Below are positions 24,319 to 33,610 of a DNA stretch of 64,000 bases, one piece after another (the stretch's first letter is position 1; every line of letters starts with the position of its first letter). The notes beneath the pieces were generated by a model. That model had not been told where the DNA came from, did no database searches, and was given only the letters and a program-made list of their open reading frames with translations. Origin of the DNA: Lonepinella sp042468235 (GTDB taxonomy: Bacteria; Pseudomonadota; Gammaproteobacteria; Enterobacterales; Pasteurellaceae); the NCBI RefSeq assembly GCF_042468235.1, contig NZ_CP170386.1:2046001-2110000 (forward strand), given 5' to 3'. A program made the translations under genes and the position numbers.

Positions 24319-25122
24319 TTATACAAATTGCATCGAAATACTGCCGAGCTGATGATAATCCACATGGAAAGTATCCCCACGACGGGCTGCTACAGGACGC
24401 GTGAAAGAACCGCTTAAAATAATTTCTCCGGCTTTTAAGGTAACACCATAAGGATGGAGTTTATTAGCAAGCCAAGCAACCCCTTTTACTGGGTTATTTA
24501 ACACTGCAGTCGATACCCCCGATTCTTCTACGATACCATTGCGATATAAAACGGCCGGAATCCAGCGTAAGTCCATATCCATTGGTTTAATCACGCGTCC
24601 GCCTAATACCACGCCAGCATTGGCGGCGTTATCAGAAATGGTATCAAATACTTTGCGTGGCACTTTAGTTTGTTTATCGAATTGTTCAATACGTGCATCA
24701 ATAATTTCTAATGCCGGCTGGATATAATCGGTGGCATTGAGGACATCAAAAATGGTACAGTTAGGCCCACTTAATTCCGATTTGAGCATAAAGGCGAGCT
24801 CAACCTCTACTCTTGGCACAATGAAACGATCGAAAGGAATTTCATCATTCTCTGCAAAAAACATATCATCTAATAATGCGCCGTAATCTGGCTCATTGAT
24901 TTGTGAACTGTTTTGCATCGCTTTCGATGTTAAACCGATTTTATGTCCTTTTAAAACTCTGCCCTCTTTGATTTTGATTGCTACCCAAGCTTTTTGAATT
25001 TCGTAAGCATCTTCAATACTAATGTCAGGATATGCCAAAGATAACTGACTGATTTGATCTCTGGATTTTTCCGCTTCATTTAAACAATGGGCGGCTTGTT
25101 GGATAATTTCCGGTGATAACAT
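24319..25122 (-). CDS. hpaH: HpaH, 2-oxo-hept-3-ene-1,7-dioate hydratase
   Basis: Mg-dependent hydratase of the MhpD/HpcG group, hydrating the enol acid before the aldolase step. Seen: KGHKIGLTSKAMQ, EPDYGALLDDMF, FIVPRVEVELAFML (metal-binding glutamates), LEIIDARI, SDNAANAGVVLGG and KAGEIILSGSFTRPVAARRG. Length 267 aa. Eight bases separate it from hpaF and 27 from hpaI, so it is translated as part of the same message. Confidence 0.94.
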   Translation of the reverse strand: MLSPEIIQQAAHCLNEAEKSRDQISQLSLAYPDISIEDAYEIQKAWVAIKIKEGRVLKGHKIGLTSKAMQNSSQINEPDYGALLDDMFFAENDEIPFDRFIVPRVEVELAFMLKSELSGPNCTIFDVLNATDYIQPALEIIDARIEQFDKQTKVPRKVFDTISDNAANAGVVLGGRVIKPMDMDLRWIPAVLYRNGIVEESGVSTAVLNNPVKGVAWLANKLHPYGVTLKAGEIILSGSFTRPVAARRGDTFHVDYHQLGSISMQFV

Positions 25123-25130
25123 AAATCCCC

Positions 25131-25517
25131 CTAGGATTTTTTAAATCGTAAATGTACATTATTTTTTTTGAAATTTAATATTGGATGAAGTTCTTCAATG
25201 TTGAAAGATAAGGCGAAGTAGCCTTGTTCAAATAACGGTTCGAAATAATCTGTTAACAAATCAAATACCTTTTGTGCAATGGGTTGTAACTCTTCTATCT
25301 TTCTTCCGGCACCAATTTTCAGGCTAATATGTACAAAAGCATCTTCTTCTTTTCCGTCTGCCATACGATAAACATCAACCCAATGTACTCGACTGCGAAT
25401 TCCCCCAAGGGGGAACACGCCAGTAGATGCTAAGTAGTTATGTACTTGTGTAAACAAGGGTTGCCAATCAATTTTAGGACGTAGATTATCCGTAGCTTCA
25501 ACGATAAAATGTGGCAT
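25131..25517 (-). CDS. hpaF: HpaF, 5-carboxymethyl-2-hydroxymuconate isomerase
   Basis: Tautomerase-superfamily isomerase (CHMI), 128 aa. Pro 2 becomes the catalytic N-terminal proline after Met removal (PHFIVEATDN). GGIRSRVHWVDVYRMADG and AFVHISLKIGAGR, with the substrate-binding arginines, match the HpcD/HpaF family. It acts after HpaE in the pathway. Located between hpaD and hpaH with gaps of 14 and 8 bases. Confidence 0.92.
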   Translation of the reverse strand: MPHFIVEATDNLRPKIDWQPLFTQVHNYLASTGVFPLGGIRSRVHWVDVYRMADGKEEDAFVHISLKIGAGRKIEELQPIAQKVFDLLTDYFEPLFEQGYFALSFNIEELHPILNFKKNNVHLRFKKS

Positions 25518-25531
25518 AATTTCTCCTTAAG

Positions 25532-26377
25532 TTAAACGGGAAAAATGGCATTAATTTGTCCAGTTCCTGAACTTGGAAATAAATCTGTCAAAATTTCGAC
25601 AGGTTTATCATATTTATCCCAACCCAACATCCCTAACAACATAACAGTATCGTGCATATTCCCTTCGCCACGGCAGAAATCAGCATATTCAGGTAACATT
25701 TTGCAGAATTCGGTAAAATTACCTTTTTTCCACATATCCACCACATGCAAATCAATTTGTCGCTCAAATTCTCGGGTATAACTGTTCATGCCTTCTTTAG
25801 CAAGGTGATCAGGAATAAAATAATGGGATAATGAGCCACTTGCTAGAACGGCTACTGTGCCATCATATTCTTTGATGGCATCAAGTACGGCTTCGCCAAG
25901 TTTACGGCTGTCTTCAAAGGAATGAGAAGTACAAAACGCCGAAATAGAGATCACTTTAAAGTGTTTATCTTGGTTCATATACCGCATAGGTACTAAGGTT
26001 CCATATTCCAGTTTTAAACTCTCAATTTCATGCGCCTGAGCCCGTACACCTTTGTCCACCGCATGTTTTACAATCAAATGACCTAATTCAGGATTGCCGT
26101 CATAATCAAATGTTATATCACGAATAAAATGCGGTAATTCATTACTGGTATAAACGCCACTGAAATGTGAACTACAGTTTATATGATAGGCACTATTCAC
26201 TAACCAATGGGTATCAAATACGATAATCGTATCTACCCCAGCCTCACGGCAACGGCGACTGATTTCTTTATGTCCCTCGATGGCAGATGCGCGGCAACCA
26301 TGGTTTTTACCTGGTAGTTCAGATAAATACATTGATGGAACATGTGTGATTTTAGCGGCTAAAGCAAGTTTCCCCAT
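25532..26377 (-). CDS. hpaD: HpaD, 3,4-dihydroxyphenylacetate 2,3-dioxygenase
   Basis: Ring-cleaving extradiol dioxygenase of the LigB (class III) superfamily that opens homoprotocatechuate to 5-carboxymethyl-2-hydroxymuconate semialdehyde. Metal and acid-base residues are visible: KITHVPSMYLSE (His), IEGHKEISRRC, FDTHWLVNSAYH, and ESLKLEYGTLVPM (Glu). Length 281 aa is typical of the E. coli HpaD type. Fe(II) or Mn(II) cannot be told from sequence. Central gene of the operon. Confidence 0.94.
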   Translation of the reverse strand: MGKLALAAKITHVPSMYLSELPGKNHGCRASAIEGHKEISRRCREAGVDTIIVFDTHWLVNSAYHINCSSHFSGVYTSNELPHFIRDITFDYDGNPELGHLIVKHAVDKGVRAQAHEIESLKLEYGTLVPMRYMNQDKHFKVISISAFCTSHSFEDSRKLGEAVLDAIKEYDGTVAVLASGSLSHYFIPDHLAKEGMNSYTREFERQIDLHVVDMWKKGNFTEFCKMLPEYADFCRGEGNMHDTVMLLGMLGWDKYDKPVEILTDLFPSSGTGQINAIFPV

Positions 26378-26409
26378 AATTTCTTCTCCTCTATATCATT
26401 ATCATTGAG

Positions 26410-27876
26410 TTATTTTTCAATTCCCCAGCGTGGAATCGGGTGATCGTGCATTGAAATACAGACATTTTTAATTTCAGCAAAGACTTCAAAACTGTATTCT
26501 CCACCTTCTCGACCAATTCCCGATGCTTTAATACCCCCGAATGGTTGACGTAGATCACGTACATTTTGACTGTTGACAAAGACCATACCTGATTCGATGT
26601 TATTGGATAAGCGTAGTGCTTTGCCAATGTCTTTGGTCCAAATATAAGAAGCGAGACCATATTCCACATCATTGGCTAATTGCAGCGCTTCGGCTTCATC
26701 TTTAAATTTCATCAAACAAACCACAGGTCCAAAGATTTCTTCTTGGGCGATCCGCATTCGATTATCTACATCAGCAAACACGGTTGGTTGAATAAAGTTA
26801 CCTTTTTGTAAATGAGCGGGTAAATGGGCTGGGCGTTCCAGACCGCCAGCTAATAAATTTGCGCCTTCTTCTTGACCAATACGAATATAGCCGGTGACTT
26901 TATCGTAATGTTGTTTGGTAATCATGGCTCCGACTTGCGTGTTGAAGTCTTGTGGGTCACCGACAATAAGACGTTTGGCTCGTGCAGCAAATTCTTTAAC
27001 AAATTCATCGTAAACGCTTTCTTGAATAAAAATACGTGATCCCGCAGTGCAACGTTCACCATTTAAGGAAAAGATAGTGAATAACGCGGCATCTAAGGCG
27101 CGTTCAAGATCAGCATCATCAAAGATTAACACAGGGGACTTACCACCTAATTCCATCGAATATTTTTTCAAACCCGCATGTTTTAAAATATGTTTACCTG
27201 TCGCAGTACCACCCGTAAAGGACACGGCTCGTACATCTTGATGAGTGATTAATTCATGACCTGCGGTTTTGCCAAAACCTTGTACCACATTAAATACACC
27301 TTCAGGAATACCGGCTTCTAAAGCAAGACGACCAAGTTCGTTGGCGGTTAAGGGAGAAAGTTCAGACATTTTTAACACCGCAGTATTCCCCAATGCCAAA
27401 CAAGGGGCTGTTTTCCACGTGGCGGTCATAAAAGGCACATTCCAAGGGGAAACTAAACCACAAACCCCGACAGGTTGGTATAGAGTATAATTGAGCATTT
27501 TTTCATCTACAGGATAGCTATGTCCATTCATTCTGGTACAGACTTCCGCAAAGAAATTAAAGTTATGTGATGCTCGTGGAATCAATACATTTTTAGTTTG
27601 ATGAATAGGCAATCCTGTATCAAGGGTTTCTAACTCTGCGAGTTTGGCTACATTCTGATCAATTAAATCTCCTAATTTCCGCATTAATTTTGCTCTTTCT
27701 TTGGCAGGTGTTCTTGACCATTTAGGAAAAGCATCTTTAGCTGCTTTGACTGCCGCATCAATTTCTTTTTTACCGCCAGAAGCCACTTGGGTAATCACTT
27801 CTCCCGTGGCGGGGTTGATATTGTCAAAACATTCTGTACTTTCTACTTGTTTACCATTTATCCAATGTTTAATCAT
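26410..27876 (-). CDS. hpaE: HpaE, 5-carboxymethyl-2-hydroxymuconate semialdehyde dehydrogenase
   Basis: NAD-dependent aldehyde dehydrogenase of 488 aa that oxidises the ring-cleavage product. Catalytic residues: MELGGKSPVLIF (Glu) and LNGERCTAGSRIFI (Cys). The cofactor-binding segment is SPWNVPFMTATWK with FTGGTATGKHI. The C-terminal VNSQNVRDLRQPFGGIKASG segment is HpaE-like, and the position between hpaG and hpaD supports the role. A second aldehyde dehydrogenase (GabD-like) sits on the opposite arm and is distinct in sequence. Confidence 0.94.
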   Translation of the reverse strand: MIKHWINGKQVESTECFDNINPATGEVITQVASGGKKEIDAAVKAAKDAFPKWSRTPAKERAKLMRKLGDLIDQNVAKLAELETLDTGLPIHQTKNVLIPRASHNFNFFAEVCTRMNGHSYPVDEKMLNYTLYQPVGVCGLVSPWNVPFMTATWKTAPCLALGNTAVLKMSELSPLTANELGRLALEAGIPEGVFNVVQGFGKTAGHELITHQDVRAVSFTGGTATGKHILKHAGLKKYSMELGGKSPVLIFDDADLERALDAALFTIFSLNGERCTAGSRIFIQESVYDEFVKEFAARAKRLIVGDPQDFNTQVGAMITKQHYDKVTGYIRIGQEEGANLLAGGLERPAHLPAHLQKGNFIQPTVFADVDNRMRIAQEEIFGPVVCLMKFKDEAEALQLANDVEYGLASYIWTKDIGKALRLSNNIESGMVFVNSQNVRDLRQPFGGIKASGIGREGGEYSFEVFAEIKNVCISMHDHPIPRWGIEK

Positions 27877-27903
27877 AATTTTTCTCCTTAATTTTCCCGT
27901 CGG

Positions 27904-28662
27904 TTATTTGGCAAAGAATGCCTGTTCACTAACGATGTAATTTGTTAATTTACCAATATGTTCAATTTCAATTTCTACGCAATCGCCTACTTTGACATCA
28001 CTTAATCCTTTCGGTGTGCCCGTAGCGATCATATCTCCTGCTTGCAATGGGTGAATATGGGAAAGATATTCAATTAAATAAGCAATATCAAAAATCATGT
28101 CTTTTGTATTACCTTCCTGACGGAGTTCACCATTCACCCATGTTTTTAAATTTAAGTTCATGGGATCTGCTACATCCTTTTTATCTACAATCCAAGGTCC
28201 AACAGGAGTACAGCCCATACGGTTTTTAACGCGCAAATTGGGGCGGTAATAATTTTCCAAATAATCTCGCACGGCATAATCGTTACACAGGGTATAACCA
28301 GCCACATAATCCATCGCATTTTGTGCTTTAATATTTTTGGCGGTTTTGCCGATGACAGCAACGAGTTCACATTCATAATGCATATATTCAATGTTATCTG
28401 GTCGCCATGAAATATTTTTATGTCCGGTGTAGGTATGTGGCGTTTTAATAAATACCAGTGGTTTTTCTGGTGGTTTAAAATCCAGTTCTGATGCGTGATC
28501 GGCGTAATTCAAGCCAAGTGCATACATCACCCCACAAGCAGGGGGAAGCCAAGTTACGGCATCTGCTGGGATCCATTGATGGTCAGTATTTAATAATCCA
28601 TTGTTTAATACTTCAACACTATGAATTTGATTTTGATAGAAAACTCTTGCATATTTAGCCAT
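27904..28662 (-). CDS. hpaG2: HpaG C-terminal-half homologue (FAH-family decarboxylase/isomerase)
   Basis: Fumarylacetoacetate-hydrolase-fold protein of 252 aa, matching the C-terminal half of E. coli HpaG/HpcE, which decarboxylates oxopent-ene-tricarboxylate and isomerises the product. YALGLNYADHASELDFKPPE, the metal ligands in YMHYECELVAVIGK, YTLCNDYAVRDYLENYYRPN and GDMIATGTPKGLSDV are intact. In E. coli both halves are one polypeptide; here they are separate genes nine bases apart. It is preceded by its own N-terminal 23 residues (MAKYARVFYQNQ), so it is not a broken remnant. Confidence 0.92.
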   Translation of the reverse strand: MAKYARVFYQNQIHSVEVLNNGLLNTDHQWIPADAVTWLPPACGVMYALGLNYADHASELDFKPPEKPLVFIKTPHTYTGHKNISWRPDNIEYMHYECELVAVIGKTAKNIKAQNAMDYVAGYTLCNDYAVRDYLENYYRPNLRVKNRMGCTPVGPWIVDKKDVADPMNLNLKTWVNGELRQEGNTKDMIFDIAYLIEYLSHIHPLQAGDMIATGTPKGLSDVKVGDCVEIEIEHIGKLTNYIVSEQAFFAK

Positions 28663-28671
28663 TCTTTCCCC

Positions 28672-29346
28672 CTATGCTGAAATTTGATTGTTAATCACGC
28701 CAAGTGATACAAAATCCACGGTGACATCATCATTTGCATTGGCGATGATAGGCATATCATCTGTGCCCGTTAATAAAATGTCACCCGCTTTGAAACTGAT
28801 GAATTGGCTAACAACACTAATAAGTTGAGCAATTGAAAATGCCATATCGAGATGTCTATACGATTTTTTAGTGGTATTATTGACCTGCACATTAATTTCA
28901 ATACGTTCTGGCTCGGTAATAGCATTTTTTAAAATACTTTGTCCTAACACACAAAAGCCCGGTTGACAGCGTCCCATAATATCTGGACGATAATAGTTGT
29001 CATTCGGTAAGGAATACAATACGACGGGTACAAAAGATCCTACATGTTGCATGGCTTGTTGCTCGCTAATTCTGGCAGTATCTTGATTGAAAACGACGCC
29101 TAAGTGCGGTTCAATTCTGAGTTGTTTTTGTGCTTTCGGTAAAACAACAGTCGCACCACTTTGATTATGTGTCGCTTCAGGTAAGACATAAATCACTGGG
29201 GTTTGAGGTAGCCCTTTATAAGGAGCCTGTTCAAACGTTTGTTGGTGACGTTTGAGTAAATTGATTGAATTTAATGCAATCACAAATACCGTTGGCTTGT
29301 TGGACGGTTGTAATTGGGTAATTTGTTTAGCTAAGGATATTGTCAT
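28672..29346 (-). CDS. hpaG1: HpaG N-terminal-half homologue (FAH-like)
   Basis: Protein of 224 aa matching the N-terminal half of E. coli HpaG. FVIALNSINLLKRHQQTFEQ, APYKGLPQTPVIYVL, NDNYYRPDIMGRCQPGFCVLG and FKAGDILLTGTDDMP align with it in order. The glutamate metal ligands of active FAH domains are less clear than in the partner gene (LRIEPHLGVVF), as also seen in the fused enzyme. The start is an inner ATG; the longest frame would run back into dctM and add a Cys/His-rich leader without family support. An uptake signal lies at 29102-29110. The two halves probably form a heteromeric enzyme. Confidence 0.88.
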   Translation of the reverse strand: MTISLAKQITQLQPSNKPTVFVIALNSINLLKRHQQTFEQAPYKGLPQTPVIYVLPEATHNQSGATVVLPKAQKQLRIEPHLGVVFNQDTARISEQQAMQHVGSFVPVVLYSLPNDNYYRPDIMGRCQPGFCVLGQSILKNAITEPERIEINVQVNNTTKKSYRHLDMAFSIAQLISVVSQFISFKAGDILLTGTDDMPIIANANDDVTVDFVSLGVINNQISA

Positions 29347-29357
29347 AATTCTCTCCG

Positions 29358-30686
29358 TTAAAATAAATGTACTAACCAAAGGGCAATACTTGGCACACAA
29401 GCGACTAAACCGATGCGAAGTAAATCTGATGCAATGAAAGGTAACACCCATTTAGAGGTGGACAGTAACGGGGTGGTTGAATCCATTTTATTGATAATAA
29501 ATAAATTCATCCCCACAGGAGGCGTGATTAAGCCAATTTCTACCACCATTAATGCGACAATACCAAACCAAATGGTTTTATCTTGTGGACTTAATCCGAA
29601 AAAATCTAACCCTAAAATAATCGGATAGAAAATAGGGATAGTGAGTAGAATCATGGCTAAAGAATCCATCACACAACCTAAGAAAAGATAGATAACCAAT
29701 ATACAAAACAAGACGAAAAGTGGCGCAAACTGTTGTTCTACTACCCATTGAGCAAGTTGAGCTGGCATTTGTGTCAGCGCAAGGGCGGAATTTAATAAAT
29801 CTGCTCCAATTAATACCATAAAAATCATGGCGCTTGAGATCGCTGTCTGCAAAATACTGTTTATGACACCGCGCCAATTTAAACCACCGGAAAGCCATGA
29901 GATCACACCACAAGCAAGCGCACCAATGGATGCGGCTTCTGTTGGATTCGCCCAACCACCGTAAATACTGATAATCACGACAATAAAAACAATGAAAATC
30001 GGTAATACTTTAATCTGTGATTGCAAGGCTTTTAGAAAAGGTACTTTCTGGGAAGTTGGTCCGGCTTCTGGACGTAAACTGACTAAGATTTTAATCACCA
30101 GAATATAGCCTAATAAAGCCAATAACCCCGGTACAATAGCGGCCATAAACAGTTTGCCGATAGATTCTTGAGTTAACACCGCATAAATAATTAATGGCAC
30201 AGACGGGGGAATTAAAATACCGAGCGTACCGCCCGCGGCAAGTGTGGCGGTACTCAATTTGCCAGAATAATGGTGTTTTTTTAATTCAGGAATAGCTACT
30301 TGTCCCATCGTCGCCGCGGTGGCTAAAGATGAACCGCAAATTGCCCCAAAGGCGGCACAACTTCCGACAGCCGACATTGCTAAACCGCCACGCCAATGAC
30401 CAATAAAATGACTTGCTGCTTGGAATAATGCTTTTGACATTCCACCATGAGAAGCAAGTTGTCCCATCAGAATAAATAAAGGTACAACAGCTAAATCATA
30501 ATTGGATAACCGTGCATAAGCTAAACCATTTAACGTGTACATTAGGGTATTTAAATCCCCTTGCCCTAAATAAGCATATAATCCGCAGGCAGCTAAAAAC
30601 ATGGCTATGCTGATATGAATACGCACTAATAATAATGTAAGCAAAATAACAAAGCCTACAATACCCATTTCTAAACCACTCATCAT
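29358..30686 (-). CDS. TRAP transporter large permease (DctM type)
   Basis: Large membrane subunit of a tripartite ATP-independent periplasmic transporter, 442 aa with about 12-14 hydrophobic segments. Family hallmarks: GSCAAFGAICGSSLATAATM, STATLAAGGTLGILIPPSVP, GGWANPTEAASIGA and VEIGLITPPVGMNLFIIN. It uses a sodium or proton gradient. It is embedded in the hpa operon 11 bases ahead of hpaG1, so the likely cargo is 4-hydroxyphenylacetate or a related aromatic acid, by inference. Start is the first of two ATGs, seven bases after GGGGG. Confidence 0.9.
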   Translation of the reverse strand: MMSGLEMGIVGFVILLTLLLVRIHISIAMFLAACGLYAYLGQGDLNTLMYTLNGLAYARLSNYDLAVVPLFILMGQLASHGGMSKALFQAASHFIGHWRGGLAMSAVGSCAAFGAICGSSLATAATMGQVAIPELKKHHYSGKLSTATLAAGGTLGILIPPSVPLIIYAVLTQESIGKLFMAAIVPGLLALLGYILVIKILVSLRPEAGPTSQKVPFLKALQSQIKVLPIFIVFIVVIISIYGGWANPTEAASIGALACGVISWLSGGLNWRGVINSILQTAISSAMIFMVLIGADLLNSALALTQMPAQLAQWVVEQQFAPLFVLFCILVIYLFLGCVMDSLAMILLTIPIFYPIILGLDFFGLSPQDKTIWFGIVALMVVEIGLITPPVGMNLFIINKMDSTTPLLSTSKWVLPFIASDLLRIGLVACVPSIALWLVHLF

Positions 30687-30698
30687 AAATTTACCCCC

Positions 30699-31226
30699 TT
30701 ATTCTTTTGTACTTAAATGACAGCAGAACGTGTAAAAAGCACATAATCCCATTAAAGAAAAACTAAATAATAGGGCAATATTGGGAATCCAAGTCGGAAA
30801 TGAAAGTAACGCACTGACTTCTTCATATTCTTTCAAACTTTCACTTTGTAAACCAATTCGCCAAGCCAATAAAAAGGCGACTAAACACAGTAATAAATCG
30901 GCTAATGCATCCATTTTGTGGCGCAATGAGGCAGGAAATTTGGCGGTGAAGAAATCTACTTTCAAATGTTCTGCCATAATGGTACAAAAAGGAAGGAAAA
31001 AAGAGGAAGCCACCGCGCAACCCATTTGCATAATCTCAATGTCACCAAGCACGCCGCCATAACTCAATTTCCGGCTAATTAAGGAATAGCAAGACATTAG
31101 GATTAATGCAATAAACATAAATCCCCCGACTATCGCTAAACTTTGGGAAAGATAAAATAATCCTTTACCAAGAGTGTTGTGCTGAACTTGTTTAGGCATG
31201 GCTAGTGTTTGCGTGACTTCACTCAT
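30699..31226 (-). CDS. TRAP transporter small permease (DctQ type)
   Basis: Small membrane subunit of the TRAP system, 175 aa with four hydrophobic helices (about 27-50, 65-87, 105-125 and 148-168). The conserved pattern GGVLGDIEIMQMGCAVASSF and EHLKVDFFTAKFP around the second helix is typical of DctQ. It lies between dctP and dctM with gaps of 18 and 12 bases, the common P-Q-M order. Confidence 0.88.
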   Translation of the reverse strand: MSEVTQTLAMPKQVQHNTLGKGLFYLSQSLAIVGGFMFIALILMSCYSLISRKLSYGGVLGDIEIMQMGCAVASSFFLPFCTIMAEHLKVDFFTAKFPASLRHKMDALADLLLCLVAFLLAWRIGLQSESLKEYEEVSALLSFPTWIPNIALLFSFSLMGLCAFYTFCCHLSTKE

Positions 31227-31244
31227 GATTTTTCCTCCGTTGGT

Positions 31245-32270
31245 TTATTGAAGTGTTTTTACCATATTCTTAATCTCATCAATCAATTGCTGACCAGATT
31301 GACCAGATTTGTTAATGCTTTCAATCCAAGATTGCGTTACTTTTTCAGTTAATTGTTGCATTTGAACAGTATGTTCTGCACCAAATTCATTGATAACGCC
31401 ACCAGTGGCTAAGGTTTTATCACGTGCTTCTTGTTCCGCTTTTTCCCAAGCGGTCGTAATACGTTCAATTAAAGCATCACCTGAATGTTTATCGACGATT
31501 GCTTTTAAGTCCACCGGCAAGGAATCGTATTTTTTCTGATTCATCACTAGGGTCAAAACAGTCACTGTAGGGAACGGTTGTCCAGCCGTTGGCATAACAT
31601 GGTATTTAGTGACTTCATCCAGTTTAGTTGGAGGTACCACTTCCCATGCCCCCATCGCACCATCAACAACGCCTTTAGAAATACTTTCCGCCACTTGAGA
31701 TGGTGCAATAGAAATCGCTGAACCCCCTAGGGCTTGAATAATTTGTGAAGCAAGTCTGGTCGGAGTGCGAAGTTTGTTTCCTTTCAAATCATCTACGCTC
31801 TTTAATGGTTTATTAGAATGGAAAGTCACCCCACCATCCGTTTGGACAGAAAGAACTTTAAACGCCTTAAATTCAGTATCTTTGGCATATTTCTGGAAAA
31901 ATTCCCAAGCCACTTTGTTACCAACTTTAGCATTGGGTAATAAAAATGGTGTTTCTAACGCTTCAATGGTTTTGAATCGACCAGGGGAATAACCCGGGGC
32001 AGTCCATACGATATCTGCAACCCCTGTACGGACTTGATCAATTAATTGTCCTGCTGTTCCTCCTAATTGATTAGAAGGGTAAAGTTGACAAGAAATTCGC
32101 CCTTGTGAATCGTTATTTAGATCTTGGCACCAAGGTTCAAGTACTTGTTTATGCATAGTAGAAAGTGCGGGTAAAAAATGACCTATTTTTAACACCACAT
32201 TGTCATTGGCAAAAACAGATGAAGTGTTAGTGGCTAGCGCAAGAGTAAGGAAAAGTTTCGTTGTCTTCAT
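31245..32270 (-). CDS. TRAP transporter solute-binding protein (DctP type)
   Basis: Periplasmic binding protein of 341 aa; signal peptide MKTTKLFLTLALATNTSSVFA ending before NDNVV. DctP-family features: LKIGHFLPALSTMHKQV, CQLYPSNQLGGTAGQLIDQV, VQTDGGVTFHSNKPLKSVDD and the ligand-binding arginine in LKGNKLRTPTRL. The inner ATG is used because it starts the signal peptide and follows AGGGGG; the upstream extension is not conserved. First gene of the hpa minus-strand operon, with 177 bases to the hpaA stop where its own promoter could lie. Confidence 0.9.
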   Translation of the reverse strand: MKTTKLFLTLALATNTSSVFANDNVVLKIGHFLPALSTMHKQVLEPWCQDLNNDSQGRISCQLYPSNQLGGTAGQLIDQVRTGVADIVWTAPGYSPGRFKTIEALETPFLLPNAKVGNKVAWEFFQKYAKDTEFKAFKVLSVQTDGGVTFHSNKPLKSVDDLKGNKLRTPTRLASQIIQALGGSAISIAPSQVAESISKGVVDGAMGAWEVVPPTKLDEVTKYHVMPTAGQPFPTVTVLTLVMNQKKYDSLPVDLKAIVDKHSGDALIERITTAWEKAEQEARDKTLATGGVINEFGAEHTVQMQQLTEKVTQSWIESINKSGQSGQQLIDEIKNMVKTLQ

Positions 32271-32447
32271 ATGAGTGTTCCCCCTTATGTTCAGGATAAG
32301 AAATAAAACCAACATCAGTTAGTTCTCATTTTGTTAATAAATTGTTAACATAATGATGAATCATTTATAATTAACTTAGTTGGTTTTTAAAATGCATTTT
32401 TCTGAATAAATATTGTACTTTTCTGTAAAAGGGGCAAGGAAAAATGA

Positions 32448-33347
32448 TTAATTTTCTAATATGTGATCTTGATCACGAAATACTTTAGGTGATATTCCCG
32501 TTTCTTTTTGAAAAAAACGTGAAAAATAAGCTGGATCTTTGAAACCTAATGTATAGGCGATTTGATATACGGAAGATTGAGTGAGCTTGAGATGCCTTTT
32601 AGCTTCTTTCACTTGACGTTCAATAATAATACGTTTCGGTGATATACTCGAAAATTTCTGGCAAACATGGTTTAATTTGCTTTCGCTAATACATAATTTA
32701 TTTAAATAATCGTTCAATTTCCAATTATTCTTAAAATTTTGTTCAATTAAATGGTTAAATTTATTGAATAAATACAATTCATTGTTTTTGGGATTATAAT
32801 TTTTTTCATAATTTTGTGATAATCGATAAATATCTAACAAAATAAGTTTTGCACACAGGCGAAGTGCGGTCTGTTTTTCTTCACTTATTTGTTGATATTC
32901 ATTTGCCAGCAGTTGCAGCAGATATTCAAATTTAAATATTTGTTGTTTTTCTTCTGCTGTTTGTATGGATAGCTCAATACACATTGGATAAAAATAATTA
33001 ACATCTCGCTTCAAAGATTCCAGCAATTGCCATACAAATTCTTGTGGGATAGTCAAAACGTGTCCATGTGTATCAGGTTCCGTGAAAAAACCATGGGGGA
33101 TCGATGGAGGCGTAATAAAAAAGCAGGGCGCCTGCAGGTAATATTCTTTGTCATCCAGCAATAAATCTATTGCGCCTTCAGTTAAATAATGTACCTGATA
33201 AAAACGATCGTGAAAATGAATCCCTGAATCCCGCCCGTAAAATAAGGCGAGATTATCAAAGGTTTCATAATGAATAATGCCACTACTTAATTGACCACCG
33301 TAGGTTTTCTCAATATTAATATTTTGACTATCAAAAGATTGGCTCAT
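32448..33347 (-). CDS. hpaA: HpaA, AraC-family activator of the hpa genes
   Basis: Transcription regulator of 299 aa. The N-terminal cupin-like sensing region contains GIHFHDRFYQVHYLTEGAID and PPSIPHGFFTEPDTHGHVLT. The C-terminal part (about 205-295) holds the two AraC helix-turn-helix motifs: LNDYLNKLCISESKLNHVCQ and VYQIAYTLGFKDPAYFSRFF. It resembles E. coli HpaA, which activates hpaBC with 4-hydroxyphenylacetate. The chosen ATG is eight bases after GGGG; a GTG six codons upstream overlaps that site. An uptake signal lies at 32862-32870. It faces hpaB across 263 bases. Confidence 0.88.
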   Translation of the reverse strand: MSQSFDSQNINIEKTYGGQLSSGIIHYETFDNLALFYGRDSGIHFHDRFYQVHYLTEGAIDLLLDDKEYYLQAPCFFITPPSIPHGFFTEPDTHGHVLTIPQEFVWQLLESLKRDVNYFYPMCIELSIQTAEEKQQIFKFEYLLQLLANEYQQISEEKQTALRLCAKLILLDIYRLSQNYEKNYNPKNNELYLFNKFNHLIEQNFKNNWKLNDYLNKLCISESKLNHVCQKFSSISPKRIIIERQVKEAKRHLKLTQSSVYQIAYTLGFKDPAYFSRFFQKETGISPKVFRDQDHILEN

Positions 33348-33454
33348 CTTATTTTCCCCACTCACTAAGTTTATTAAGAAAATCCCACAGAAAGGAAATA
33401 TATTTTGACTATAAATGAGAAAAACCTATTTTGTATAGTATTGAGATTTAAAAA

Positions 33455-33470
33455 TGAGAGATAGATCACA
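33455..33470. promoter_or_regulatory. Candidate CRP site between hpaA and hpaB
   Basis: TGAGAGATAGATCACA matches TGTGA-N6-TCACA with one mismatch, and the flanks are AAA and TTT as in strong CRP sites. It could give catabolite control to the divergent promoters. The rest of this 263-base spacer is A/T-rich, and I cannot place the HpaA operator. Confidence 0.5.
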
Positions 33471-33610
33471 TTTTTGTTATTTTCTGGACAATATTACGGA
33501 AAAGTACATTTTTTTATTAGGGAATTACATTTTATCTATTACAAGGATAGATTATAAAATTAACAAATATTTTACATTTCTATTGATCTTATTATATTAA
33601 GGAGTAAATG

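Noticed and set aside
27904..29346. Frameshift or pseudogene reading of the split hpaG
   Set aside because: Both halves have intact frames, own starts, ribosome spacing and conserved segments; the stop and restart are clean.
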